Assembly: GCA_947253655.1 (NCBI GenBank)
Contig: CAMYAE010000010.1
Coordinates: 10,634-74,633 of the forward strand
Source of the DNA: an uncultured Bacteroidales bacterium
GTDB taxonomy: Bacteria > Bacteroidota > Bacteroidia > Bacteroidales > UBA932
Length of the DNA stretch: 64,000 nt
Reading direction: 5' to 3'
This document shows, piece after piece, positions 36,371 through 44,719 of the stretch (position 1 is its first letter; every line of letters starts with the position of its first letter). The notes under the pieces are model-generated. The model was given only the letters and a program-made list of their open reading frames with translations. It did no database searches and had not been told where the DNA came from. A program made the translations under genes and the position numbers.

Positions 36371-37849
36371 ATGGCAGATTATATTTCAAAAAGATCGGAA
36401 AACTACTCGCAATGGTATAATGATCTGATAATTAAAGCGGATTTGGCGGAACAGTCCGCCGTGAGGGGCTGTATGGTTATAAAGCCTTACGGCTATGCCA
36501 TTTGGGAGAAGATGCAGCGAATCTTGGACGATATGTTCAAGGCAACGGGGGTGCAGAACGCATATTTCCCGCTTTTTATTCCGAAATCTTTTTTCAGCAA
36601 GGAAGCCGAGCATGTCGCCGGCTTTGCAAAGGAGTGTGCAGTGGTGACGCATCATCGCCTTATGAACTCCCCGGACGGAAAGGGAGTGGTCGTGGACCCC
36701 GAAGCAAAACTTGAGGAGGAACTTATAGTCAGACCTACATCGGAAACGATAATATGGAGCACCTACAAGAATTGGATAACCTCTTGGAGAGATCTCCCGA
36801 TATTGTGCAACCAATGGGCTAACGTTGTACGTTGGGAGATGCGCACGAGACTGTTCTTGCGTACTGCAGAGTTCCTTTGGCAGGAGGGGCATACGGCACA
36901 TGCCACTGCGGAAGAGGCTAAGGCCGAAGCTGTGCAAATGGTGAATGTCTATGCCGATTTTGCAAGAAAATATATGGCAATGCCGGTGATAGTCGGCCAC
37001 AAGAGCCCTAACGAAAGATTTGCAGGAGCTTTGGACACACTGACAATCGAGGCTATGATGCAGGACGGAAAAGCTCTACAGGCCGGGACCTCCCATTTCC
37101 TCGGTCAGAATTTCGCAAAATCTTTCGATGTGCAGTTTACAGACAAGGAGGGCAGGCAGCAATATGTATGGGCTACTTCCTGGGGTGTTTCCACTCGTCT
37201 TATGGGAGCACTTATAATGGCTCACGGAGATGATAACGGTCTCGTTCTGCCTCCGGCTCTCGCCCCTATACAGGTGGTCATGGTACCTATTTTCAAGACA
37301 GCCGAAGAGCATACGGCAATTCTTGAAAAAATGGATGCTCTTAAAAAAGCCCTTGAGAGCAAGGGACATAGCGTTAAAATAGATGATAGGGACACCCTGC
37401 GTCCGGGATTTAAATTCGCCGAATGGGAATTGAAAGGCGTCCCTGTTAGGTTGGCCATGGGCCCTCGAGATTTGCAGAACGGCACTGTGGAGGTTCACAG
37501 GCGCGACACCCTCGAAAAGAGCACCGTTGCTCTTGAAGGTCTTGAAAACTCAATAGAATCTCTATTGGATGATATTCAGAAAGGAATATATGAGAAAGCC
37601 TTGACATTCCGCGAGAATAATGTGGAGAGCTGCGACAGCTGGGATGAATTCAAGGAGAAGATTCAGACAGGCAAATTCCTGCTCTGTCATTGGGACGGCA
37701 CTGCCGAGACCGAGCAGAAGATAAAAGATGAGACAAAGGCCACAATCAGATGTATTCCTGTGGACAGTTATGTCGTGCAGGAGGAGGGCAAGGACATTTA
37801 TTCAGGCAAGCCTTCAAAGCAGAGGGTTGTGTTCGCAATATCTTATTAA
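36371..37849 (+). CDS. proS: Prolyl-tRNA synthetase, archaeal/eukaryote-like (ProS type 3)
   Basis: Charges tRNA-Pro. At 492 residues it lacks the INS editing insertion of the long bacterial form and matches the shorter class II type. Signatures include MVIKPYGYAIWEKMQ, IVRPTSETIIW (motif 2 region), and RTAEFLWQEGHTAHAT. An anticodon-binding domain with QVVMVPIFK and a C-terminal domain ending RVVFAISY follow. It is divergent from the lipoprotein gene, with about 150 bp of AT-rich sequence between. Confidence 0.96.
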   Translation: MADYISKRSENYSQWYNDLIIKADLAEQSAVRGCMVIKPYGYAIWEKMQRILDDMFKATGVQNAYFPLFIPKSFFSKEAEHVAGFAKECAVVTHHRLMNSPDGKGVVVDPEAKLEEELIVRPTSETIIWSTYKNWITSWRDLPILCNQWANVVRWEMRTRLFLRTAEFLWQEGHTAHATAEEAKAEAVQMVNVYADFARKYMAMPVIVGHKSPNERFAGALDTLTIEAMMQDGKALQAGTSHFLGQNFAKSFDVQFTDKEGRQQYVWATSWGVSTRLMGALIMAHGDDNGLVLPPALAPIQVVMVPIFKTAEEHTAILEKMDALKKALESKGHSVKIDDRDTLRPGFKFAEWELKGVPVRLAMGPRDLQNGTVEVHRRDTLEKSTVALEGLENSIESLLDDIQKGIYEKALTFRENNVESCDSWDEFKEKIQTGKFLLCHWDGTAETEQKIKDETKATIRCIPVDSYVVQEEGKDIYSGKPSKQRVVFAISY

Positions 37850-37864
37850 AATATATTTATGATT

Positions 37865-38956
37865 ATGAGAAAGATTTATTTATTCATTGCCATTGCGTCA
37901 GTTTCAATAATAGGGACAAAGGCATACGCTCAGGACTCCAATGATGCACGAAAGGCCGTTGCAGAGGCAGCCGCCGCCATTGCGGATGCTCCTGAAGAGG
38001 TGGTGAAGGCTCCGAAGCCTGTATATTGGTCAAATTCGCTTATGACCAACCTCAACTTTATCCAGAGCATGTATTCCAATTGGGCGAAAGGAGGTTACAA
38101 CAACTATGCATTGAGTGCATACGTTGACGGAAATGCAAACTATAAAAAGAATGACCTGTTTTGGAATAACCGTCTGCAACTTGATTATGGCCTGCTTTAT
38201 TCTCAGGATAAACCGATTCTCCAGAAAAACAAGGACCGTATCCTGTTGGAAAGCACTGCTGGATACAAGGCGGCAAAATCATTGAACTATACAGCAAAGT
38301 TTACATTTCTGAGCCAGTTTACCCAGGGATATTCCTATCCGGTGCCATCCGCTCCGGCAGATATCGACAATATAACCGTCAAGGAGTGGAAGGATGCCAG
38401 AATTCTGAAATCCGCAGCATTTGCTCCGGCGATTATTTCTTTGGGTTTTGGTCTTGATTGGAAACCTAATGATTGGCTTACAGTCAACCTTGCCCCTATT
38501 ACCGGTGGCTTTACGGTAGTCGGCAACGAAAAGCTCCGTAAGAATTACGGTATGAAGAGGAAGAGTAAGTATGAGGATGAAACCGAATATCCGGACAAAA
38601 AAGACGCTAATAACAAATATTATATAACCGGAAATTATTATAGTCCTGCAAGGTTTGAATTCGGTGCCCAGCTAACTGCGGACGCCAAATTGAGAGTCAA
38701 TGACAATTTCGAGGCTTCCACCCAACTGATGCTCTTCTCCAATTATCTTGACAATCCTCAAAACATCAGGGTAAACTGGGATAACAGGTTTATGTGGAAA
38801 GTGGCCAAGTTTTTTTCACTCAACCTTATTACGAACCTTATTTATGATGACAGGGTTCTGGTCGTGACCGAAAAATATCCGGAAGGGCATAAGGCGATAC
38901 AGTTCTATGAGGCCCTGCAGTTCGGCTTTACATACACGTTTGCATCGAAAAAATAA
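37865..38956 (+). CDS. DUF3078 domain outer-membrane-type protein
   Basis: A 363-residue exported protein resembling the DUF3078 family of Bacteroidetes, whose function is not established. The signal peptide is MRKIYLFIAIASVSII...AYAQ; an upstream in-frame ATG at 37859 adds two residues. An Ala-rich segment is followed by NWAKGGYNNYALSAY, typical of the family, and amphipathic beta strands to the end (FGFTYTFASKK) suggest a small barrel. The stop overlaps the tilS start by one base (TAATG), so the two are probably coupled. Confidence 0.78.
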   Translation: MRKIYLFIAIASVSIIGTKAYAQDSNDARKAVAEAAAAIADAPEEVVKAPKPVYWSNSLMTNLNFIQSMYSNWAKGGYNNYALSAYVDGNANYKKNDLFWNNRLQLDYGLLYSQDKPILQKNKDRILLESTAGYKAAKSLNYTAKFTFLSQFTQGYSYPVPSAPADIDNITVKEWKDARILKSAAFAPAIISLGFGLDWKPNDWLTVNLAPITGGFTVVGNEKLRKNYGMKRKSKYEDETEYPDKKDANNKYYITGNYYSPARFEFGAQLTADAKLRVNDNFEASTQLMLFSNYLDNPQNIRVNWDNRFMWKVAKFFSLNLITNLIYDDRVLVVTEKYPEGHKAIQFYEALQFGFTYTFASKK

Positions 38957-40440
38957 TGCAGGAAAGATTTGACGAAATTTTGAGAGGACTGTTTCCTGAC
39001 AAGGGAACGGTCCTTCTTGCAGTAAGCGGGGGTAGGGACTCCGTCTGTATGGCGGATTTGTTCCTGCATTCGTCATGTCCTGTCAGATTTGAAGTCGCCC
39101 ACTGCAATTTTTCGCTGAGGGGGGCTGACAGCGATAAGGATGAGGCCTTGGTTAGGCACTGGTGCTCAGTCAATAATATCCCATTCAACACAACCCGTTT
39201 CGACACGAAGGCATACGCGGTTTCGAGAAATATAAGTATCGAAATGGCAGCCAGGGAGTTGAGGTATACATGGCTCGGCAAATTGTGCAACGAAAAAGGC
39301 ATATCGGCGGTTGCAGTTGCCCATAACGCTAACGATAATGCAGAGACTCTGATGCTCAATATGTTGCGAGGCACAGGCATTAAAGGGATTGTCGGTATGA
39401 AACTTGTTTCCGGCTTGCCTGTCAAGGATTATGGGGATATAAGGTTGATACGTCCTCTGTTAGAGTTTACACGGGCTGAAATCGATGAGTATTTCAGCAA
39501 GAGCGGCCCGGAATATAGGGACGACAAGACCAATGACGAGACAGGTTTTAAGAGGAACAAACTTAGGCACCTCGTCTTTCCGGTATTTGAAGAAATAAAT
39601 CCCTCTTTTCTGCGGACATTCTCAAAGGAAATGCGGAATTTTTCTCAAGTGGACTCAATAGCCGATGAATATTATTATTCGCGTCGAAGAAATATCGTCA
39701 CGGCGGAGGCAGCCGGTGAACTGAGGCTGAATACGGCTTCTCTGCTGTCTTATTCGCATTGGAAATACCTGCTTTTCAGAATATTGGATGAATATGCTTT
39801 CGGGACAGATACGGCAGACTCTTTGGCGGCAGTGATATGCGGGGAGGGGACGGTTTCCGGTAAAATCTTCAATAATGAAAAATACAGAATCGTCACGAGC
39901 GGCGATGAAATTATCATTGCCGAAGTGCGGGATGCCAGGATTGCCTCTTCTGGAAAACCGATAATTCTTGATAAATTCAGATCTATTGAGGAGGGGGATT
40001 GCTGCATTGCGGTAGAAGGTTCCGGACTTTATGATTTCAACGGAAAAAGATTTGAGGTGGAGCGATTGGATTGGCAAAATACCCTTTCTGCAAAGACTAC
40101 TCCCGGCACTTTGATATGGGATGCGGACAAGTTGCCTCTGCCGGTCTTGCTAAGCGTATGGAAAGACGGGGACTGGATTCGTCCTCTTGGGTTGGGAGGC
40201 AGGAAAAAACTCAGCGATTTGTTTGTGGATTTGAAATTTTCGCTTCTTGACAAAGAAAAAGCTGTCGTTCTTATAGGAGGCAAGGTCTCTACTGCTCCAG
40301 CCGCGAAGATCGCTCCGCATTCAAATGAAATGCCGACCAATGTAGGCCGGCATGTTCAAGCTCTTTTATGTCTGAGAATTGACGAAGGTGTCAAAGTTAC
40401 CGAAAACACCAAAGCCGTTTATCGGATCAGACAACTATAA
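38956..40440 (+). CDS. tilS: tRNA(Ile)-lysidine synthase
   Basis: Modifies C34 of the CAU-anticodon tRNA-Ile to lysidine so that it reads AUA. The PP-loop motif SGGRDS is at residues 24-29 in LLAVSGGRDSVCM. The N-type ATPase core includes EVAHCNFSLRGADSDKDE and AVAHNANDNAETLMLN, and a TilS C-terminal domain (DGDWIRPLGLGGRKKLSDLF) is present. Length of 494 is ordinary. It is coupled to the DUF3078 gene. Its stop directly touches the convergent sppA stop, with no base between. Confidence 0.95.
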   Translation: MQERFDEILRGLFPDKGTVLLAVSGGRDSVCMADLFLHSSCPVRFEVAHCNFSLRGADSDKDEALVRHWCSVNNIPFNTTRFDTKAYAVSRNISIEMAARELRYTWLGKLCNEKGISAVAVAHNANDNAETLMLNMLRGTGIKGIVGMKLVSGLPVKDYGDIRLIRPLLEFTRAEIDEYFSKSGPEYRDDKTNDETGFKRNKLRHLVFPVFEEINPSFLRTFSKEMRNFSQVDSIADEYYYSRRRNIVTAEAAGELRLNTASLLSYSHWKYLLFRILDEYAFGTDTADSLAAVICGEGTVSGKIFNNEKYRIVTSGDEIIIAEVRDARIASSGKPIILDKFRSIEEGDCCIAVEGSGLYDFNGKRFEVERLDWQNTLSAKTTPGTLIWDADKLPLPVLLSVWKDGDWIRPLGLGGRKKLSDLFVDLKFSLLDKEKAVVLIGGKVSTAPAAKIAPHSNEMPTNVGRHVQALLCLRIDEGVKVTENTKAVYRIRQL

Positions 40441-42222
40441 TTATTTTATTGAATATTCGTAAGGCATTCTGGCGTAGAAACGCTCCGATGTCTGATAATT
40501 CCAATCTTTGAATGTCTTTACGATGCTCTTGAAAGGCGTTTTTGCAAGCACGTCTTCTTCTTGCTTCATTTGTCCGAAAGCAGCCATGAGACTTTCAAAT
40601 TCAGTCATAGGCTTCGGATATGCCGCCACATCCCATTTGGTAAGATCCGTCGTCCCGTCAATGGTTGCAACCGCATAATTGACAGCATCTTCAAGGGTAC
40701 CTATTTCGTCTACAAGATTGATCTTAAGTGCATCCGCACCGGTCCAGACCCTTCCCTGTGCTATGGAATCCACATAGGATGTCCTAAGGCCTCTTCCCTC
40801 GGCCACATTGCCTACGAATTCCTCATATATCTTTTCAACCCCTTTCTGGATATATGCCTGTTCTTTCTCGTCCAACGGTTTCATAAGGCTGTACATATCG
40901 CTATGCTTGTTCGAGCCGACATTGGCCACACCTACTTTGAGTATATCCTTTGCGGTTTTGCTAAAGTCGGGAATCATGCTGAAAACACCGATAGAACCTG
41001 TCAGAGTGGTCTTGTCACTGAAAATTTTAGAGCAGTTATTAGAGATCCAATACCCGCCGGAAGCCGCATAATTGCCGTAAGATGCCACAAGGAGCTTGTC
41101 ATTACCGAGCTTGTCGAGCTGTTTCCGGATTTTGTCCGATGCAAGCACACTGCCTCCCGGAGATGATACCCTCAGCACGACAGCCTTAACGGAAGAGTCG
41201 GCATCTACATCTGCAACTATCTTCGCAAATCTATCACCTGAAATGGCCTTGATATCTTCATTTTCAGTAATCTCGCCGTCGGCATATATTATGGCTATTT
41301 TCTTCTTGGCCTTATAGTTAGGAGACGTTTTGGCTGTAACGTAATCAGAGAATCTTATCAGACGCGACGACTTGAAAGATTGTTCGCCTTCAAGTACGGC
41401 CAATTTTTCTTTCAGTTCATCTTTGGTCACCAATTCATCCACAAGCTTATGTTCAATCATGTCTTGAGGACTCTCCAGTGCGAGATTGTCAATCAAAGCC
41501 GACAGAGCCGTACTCTCGATATTGCGTTTTTCGGCAATTTCGTCAGCCATAGACTCCCAAATTGAGTTTATCATTTCCTGAGTCTGCTCAAGATTTTCCT
41601 TGCTTGGAGCATTTTTGATGAACATTTCACCTGCGGATTTGTATTTTCCGTGCCGGATTAGCTGCACATTCACTCCGAATCTGTCAAGAATATCCTTTAG
41701 GAAGAACATCTGGGTTGCAACTCCGGTAATCATCGGACCGCTGCCGCTGTATGATGACATATACACCTTGTCGGCAACGGATGCTAAATAGTATGAGCCT
41801 GTGGTAGGGCTTTCCATATATGACACTATGGCCTTTCCGCTTTTTCTAAAATTGTCGAGAGCCTTTCTGAACTCTTCCAATTGTGCCATTCCTGCAAATG
41901 CACCGTCTGTCTTAAGGTATATTAACTTGACGGCAGGGTCGGCTGCCGCCGTATTTATGGCCTGTACTGCATTCCATATACCGATTGGGGTTATATAGTT
42001 ATTTTTGAGGAGCGACGTAGGATCATTTGTCGTTGAGGCCTGTTCCTTAATTATAATTTTGCTCATATCGATTTTAAGCACGCCTGAGCGGGGAAGAACC
42101 GGTTTCGCACTATTCGATGATGCGAGGGCTCCGATGAAGCCCGATAATAGGATAATGCCGATAATTCCCATTATGAACAGACCGCAGATTACGGCCAAGG
42201 TCATTTTAACAAAGTCTTTCAT
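40441..42222 (-). CDS. sppA: Signal peptide peptidase SppA, 67-kDa type
   Basis: Membrane-anchored protease that degrades cleaved signal peptides. The 593-residue protein has one N-terminal membrane helix (about 8-34) and two tandem S49 domains. The Lys-dyad region GSYYLASVADKVY is in the first half. The Ser nucleophile region (RVSSPGGSVLASDKIRKQ then ASYGNYAASGGYWIS) is in the second. Length matches the long E. coli-like form. It diverges from hisS across about 110 bp. Confidence 0.94.
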   Translation of the reverse strand: MKDFVKMTLAVICGLFIMGIIGIILLSGFIGALASSNSAKPVLPRSGVLKIDMSKIIIKEQASTTNDPTSLLKNNYITPIGIWNAVQAINTAAADPAVKLIYLKTDGAFAGMAQLEEFRKALDNFRKSGKAIVSYMESPTTGSYYLASVADKVYMSSYSGSGPMITGVATQMFFLKDILDRFGVNVQLIRHGKYKSAGEMFIKNAPSKENLEQTQEMINSIWESMADEIAEKRNIESTALSALIDNLALESPQDMIEHKLVDELVTKDELKEKLAVLEGEQSFKSSRLIRFSDYVTAKTSPNYKAKKKIAIIYADGEITENEDIKAISGDRFAKIVADVDADSSVKAVVLRVSSPGGSVLASDKIRKQLDKLGNDKLLVASYGNYAASGGYWISNNCSKIFSDKTTLTGSIGVFSMIPDFSKTAKDILKVGVANVGSNKHSDMYSLMKPLDEKEQAYIQKGVEKIYEEFVGNVAEGRGLRTSYVDSIAQGRVWTGADALKINLVDEIGTLEDAVNYAVATIDGTTDLTKWDVAAYPKPMTEFESLMAAFGQMKQEEDVLAKTPFKSIVKTFKDWNYQTSERFYARMPYEYSIK

Positions 42223-42333
42223 AAATTTAGAAATATGTATTTAATAATTTTTCTATAATAATTATGGAACTTTGGCAAAAGTAAGAATAATTAATATAAA
42301 CATTGTTAAATTTGCGTTACAAAACAGAATAAT

Positions 42334-43740
42334 ATGTCACAGAAACCGTCAATACCGAAGGGCACAAGAGATTTCGGCCAGCAGGAAATGGCCGAAAGGA
42401 ATTACATATTCGACACAATCAGAAGCGTTTACAAGACATACGGCTATACGCAGATAGAAACTCCTGCAATGGAAAATCTGTCCACGCTTCTTGGAAAATA
42501 CGGGGAAGAGGGGGACAAGCTCCTTTTCAGAATACTCAATTCGGGCAATGCTTTCAGCGGGCTTGACGTTGATGATTATAAAAGTGATGAGGGTCTTGAT
42601 TATCTGGCTTTGACTAAGAATATCTGCGAAAAGGGGCTCAGATATGACCTGACAGTGCCGTTTGCACGTTTCGTGGTCCAGCACCGGAACGAGATAGCGT
42701 TCCCGTACAGACGCTACCAGATTCAGCCTGTGTGGCGTGCCGACAGACCTCAGAAGGGGCGTTACCGTGAATTCTACCAGTGTGATGCAGATGTTATCGG
42801 CAGCGATTCCCTTATTAATGAATTGGAGCTGGTGCAGATTGTCGACAGGGTTTTTACCCTTTTCGGCATAAATGTCATTATAAAAATAAATAACCGCAAG
42901 GTTCTTACGGGCTTAGCTGAAATCGCCGGTGTTCCCGACAAGGTCGTTGACATTACTGTAGCCATAGACAAGTTGGATAAAATAGGTTTGGAAGCCGTTA
43001 AGGCTGAAATGCGGGAGAAAGGCTTGGACGACAAGGCGATAGCCGTAATCGTGCAGATACTGGAACTTGACGGAAGCGATTCGGAGAAAATTGAGCTGAT
43101 GCGTGCTATGATGAATGGCAAGTCCGCTTCGGGAATAGCTTCTGAGATAGGACTTAGGGGTCTTGATGAGCTTGAGGAGTTGTTCGGTCTTATTGATGCC
43201 GCAGGTGTCTGCCAGCACGTTGAACTCGATTTGTCCCTTGCGAGGGGGCTGAATTATTATACGGGGGCTATTTTTGAAGTCAAGGCGAGAGATTTTGAAA
43301 TAGGAAGCATTTGCGGAGGCGGTCGTTATGACAATCTGACAGGAATTTTCGGCCTTCCGGGTATGTCGGGAGTAGGTATATCTTTCGGAGCCGACAGGAT
43401 TTATGATGTCCTTAAAGGTCTTGACAAGTTCCCGAGGTCGCTCACATCTTCTACCGAAGTGCTTTTTGCAAATATGGATTCCGCGATTTTGCCTTATATA
43501 CTCCCTATAGTGAAGTCTTTGCGTGAAAATGGGGTCGCCTGCGAGATTTATCCTGAATCTTCCAAATTGAAAAAGCAGTTTGATTATGCCGATAAGAAAT
43601 CCATTGGATTTATATCCATATCGGGGACCGATGAGGTTGCTGCCGGCACTGTCAATATCAAGAACCTTGCTACAGGGCAGCAGGAAAGCTTCGCCAAAGA
43701 TGATATAACCGCGATAATTACTTTCGTACGCAATGCTTAG
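42334..43740 (+). CDS. hisS: Histidyl-tRNA synthetase
   Basis: Class II synthetase, 468 residues. It opens with PSIPKGTRDFGQQEM (motif 1 region PKGTRDF) and has LRYDLTVPFARFV, PVWRADRPQKGRYREF (motif 2), the His-specific RGLNYYTGAIFE, and GGGRYDNL with GISFGADRIYD (motif 3). An anticodon-binding domain ends it. TAAATTTG at 42307-42314 could be a -7 element, but no -33 partner was found. Its 3' end overlaps the EamA gene by 8 bp. Confidence 0.97.
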   Translation: MSQKPSIPKGTRDFGQQEMAERNYIFDTIRSVYKTYGYTQIETPAMENLSTLLGKYGEEGDKLLFRILNSGNAFSGLDVDDYKSDEGLDYLALTKNICEKGLRYDLTVPFARFVVQHRNEIAFPYRRYQIQPVWRADRPQKGRYREFYQCDADVIGSDSLINELELVQIVDRVFTLFGINVIIKINNRKVLTGLAEIAGVPDKVVDITVAIDKLDKIGLEAVKAEMREKGLDDKAIAVIVQILELDGSDSEKIELMRAMMNGKSASGIASEIGLRGLDELEELFGLIDAAGVCQHVELDLSLARGLNYYTGAIFEVKARDFEIGSICGGGRYDNLTGIFGLPGMSGVGISFGADRIYDVLKGLDKFPRSLTSSTEVLFANMDSAILPYILPIVKSLRENGVACEIYPESSKLKKQFDYADKKSIGFISISGTDEVAAGTVNIKNLATGQQESFAKDDITAIITFVRNA

Positions 43741-44620
43741 AGACCGATCTTCCACATTCTGGGGATATATGGCCGGCATAACCACAGGGGTTACTTACGG
43801 TATGAACCCTCTATTTGCCAAGCCACTTTTGGATAACGGCGTATCTGTGGACACCATGCTGTTTTTCAGATACATTATAGCTGTTGTCATTATGGGCGGC
43901 TGGCTGGCCCTTAGGAGAGAAAAGTTCGGAATTAATGCAAGCCAATTGGCAGTACTTGCGATAATGGGGCTTTTGTTCGGTTGCAGCAGCCTGTTCCTTT
44001 TTGAATCATATAAGTACATACCTTCAGGGCAGGCTACCACAATAGTCTACCTCTATCCTGCTTTAGTGGCGATAATTATGGTCTTTATGAAGGTATATCC
44101 CAAATGGCAGGTCTGGCTTGCAATCGCATTTACATTTTTAGGGGTTGTTATCCTGTGCAAGCCTGAGGGCGGGACGTTCAACAGGTTAGGCGTCGCTTTG
44201 GCCTTTGTTTCAGCTTTGGCCTATGCCATATATATAGTATTGAATAGAAACAGGTCGGTAAAGAGCCTGTCGAGCAACGTGCTTACATTTTATGTGCTGC
44301 TGATAGGCTCTGTGCTTTTCCTGATTCATCATCTCGCTGCGGGAGGGCACTTTCTCGAAGGGGTCGCAGGTTTTTGTGCATGGGGCAATATTATTGGGTT
44401 AGCTGTCTTCCCTACAATAGTTTCTATGGTGACATTGGCAATTTCCATAAGACTGATAGGTGCGACCAAAACTTCCGTGCTCGGAGTGTTCGAGCCCGTT
44501 ACCGCCATTCTGATAGGTGCCGTTATGTTCCATGAGCCATTGACTTTCAATGTCTTTGTAGGCATGGTAATCTGCCTCTCCGCCATTGTTTTCATGGCCT
44601 TTACCACTTCCAGAAAATAA
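43733..44620 (+). CDS. EamA/DMT-family transporter
   Basis: A 295-residue inner-membrane protein with about ten hydrophobic helices in two EamA halves (PLFAKPLLDNG...; LGVFEPVTAILIGAVMFHEPLTFNVFVG). DMT transporters export or import small metabolites; the substrate is unknown. The start lies inside hisS (8-bp overlap), so it is coupled. The last 18 codons, the stop and 36 bp beyond are duplicated exactly at 63845-63937, bounding a 19-kb segment. The gene itself is intact. Confidence 0.9.
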   Translation: MLRDRSSTFWGYMAGITTGVTYGMNPLFAKPLLDNGVSVDTMLFFRYIIAVVIMGGWLALRREKFGINASQLAVLAIMGLLFGCSSLFLFESYKYIPSGQATTIVYLYPALVAIIMVFMKVYPKWQVWLAIAFTFLGVVILCKPEGGTFNRLGVALAFVSALAYAIYIVLNRNRSVKSLSSNVLTFYVLLIGSVLFLIHHLAAGGHFLEGVAGFCAWGNIIGLAVFPTIVSMVTLAISIRLIGATKTSVLGVFEPVTAILIGAVMFHEPLTFNVFVGMVICLSAIVFMAFTTSRK

Positions 44621-44656
44621 ATTTTCAATATTTTTCATAAAAAAGTTTGGAAGTTG
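44564..44656 (+). repeat. Left copy of a 93-bp perfect direct repeat (putative attL)
   Basis: All 93 bases are identical to 63845-63937. The repeat starts exactly at codon 278 (an ATG) of the EamA gene, includes its final 18 codons and TAA, then runs 36 bp past it. The flanks differ on both sides, so the identity is sharply bounded. It contains the TTTG that serves as -33 box in the right copy, but here no TAnnTTTG follows at the right spacing. Confidence 0.97.
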
Positions 44657-44719
44657 TTTAAATATTCGAGCGAGATTCGAAGCCGAGGATTATATCAAGA
44701 AATTTATACTTGTTGCGGC

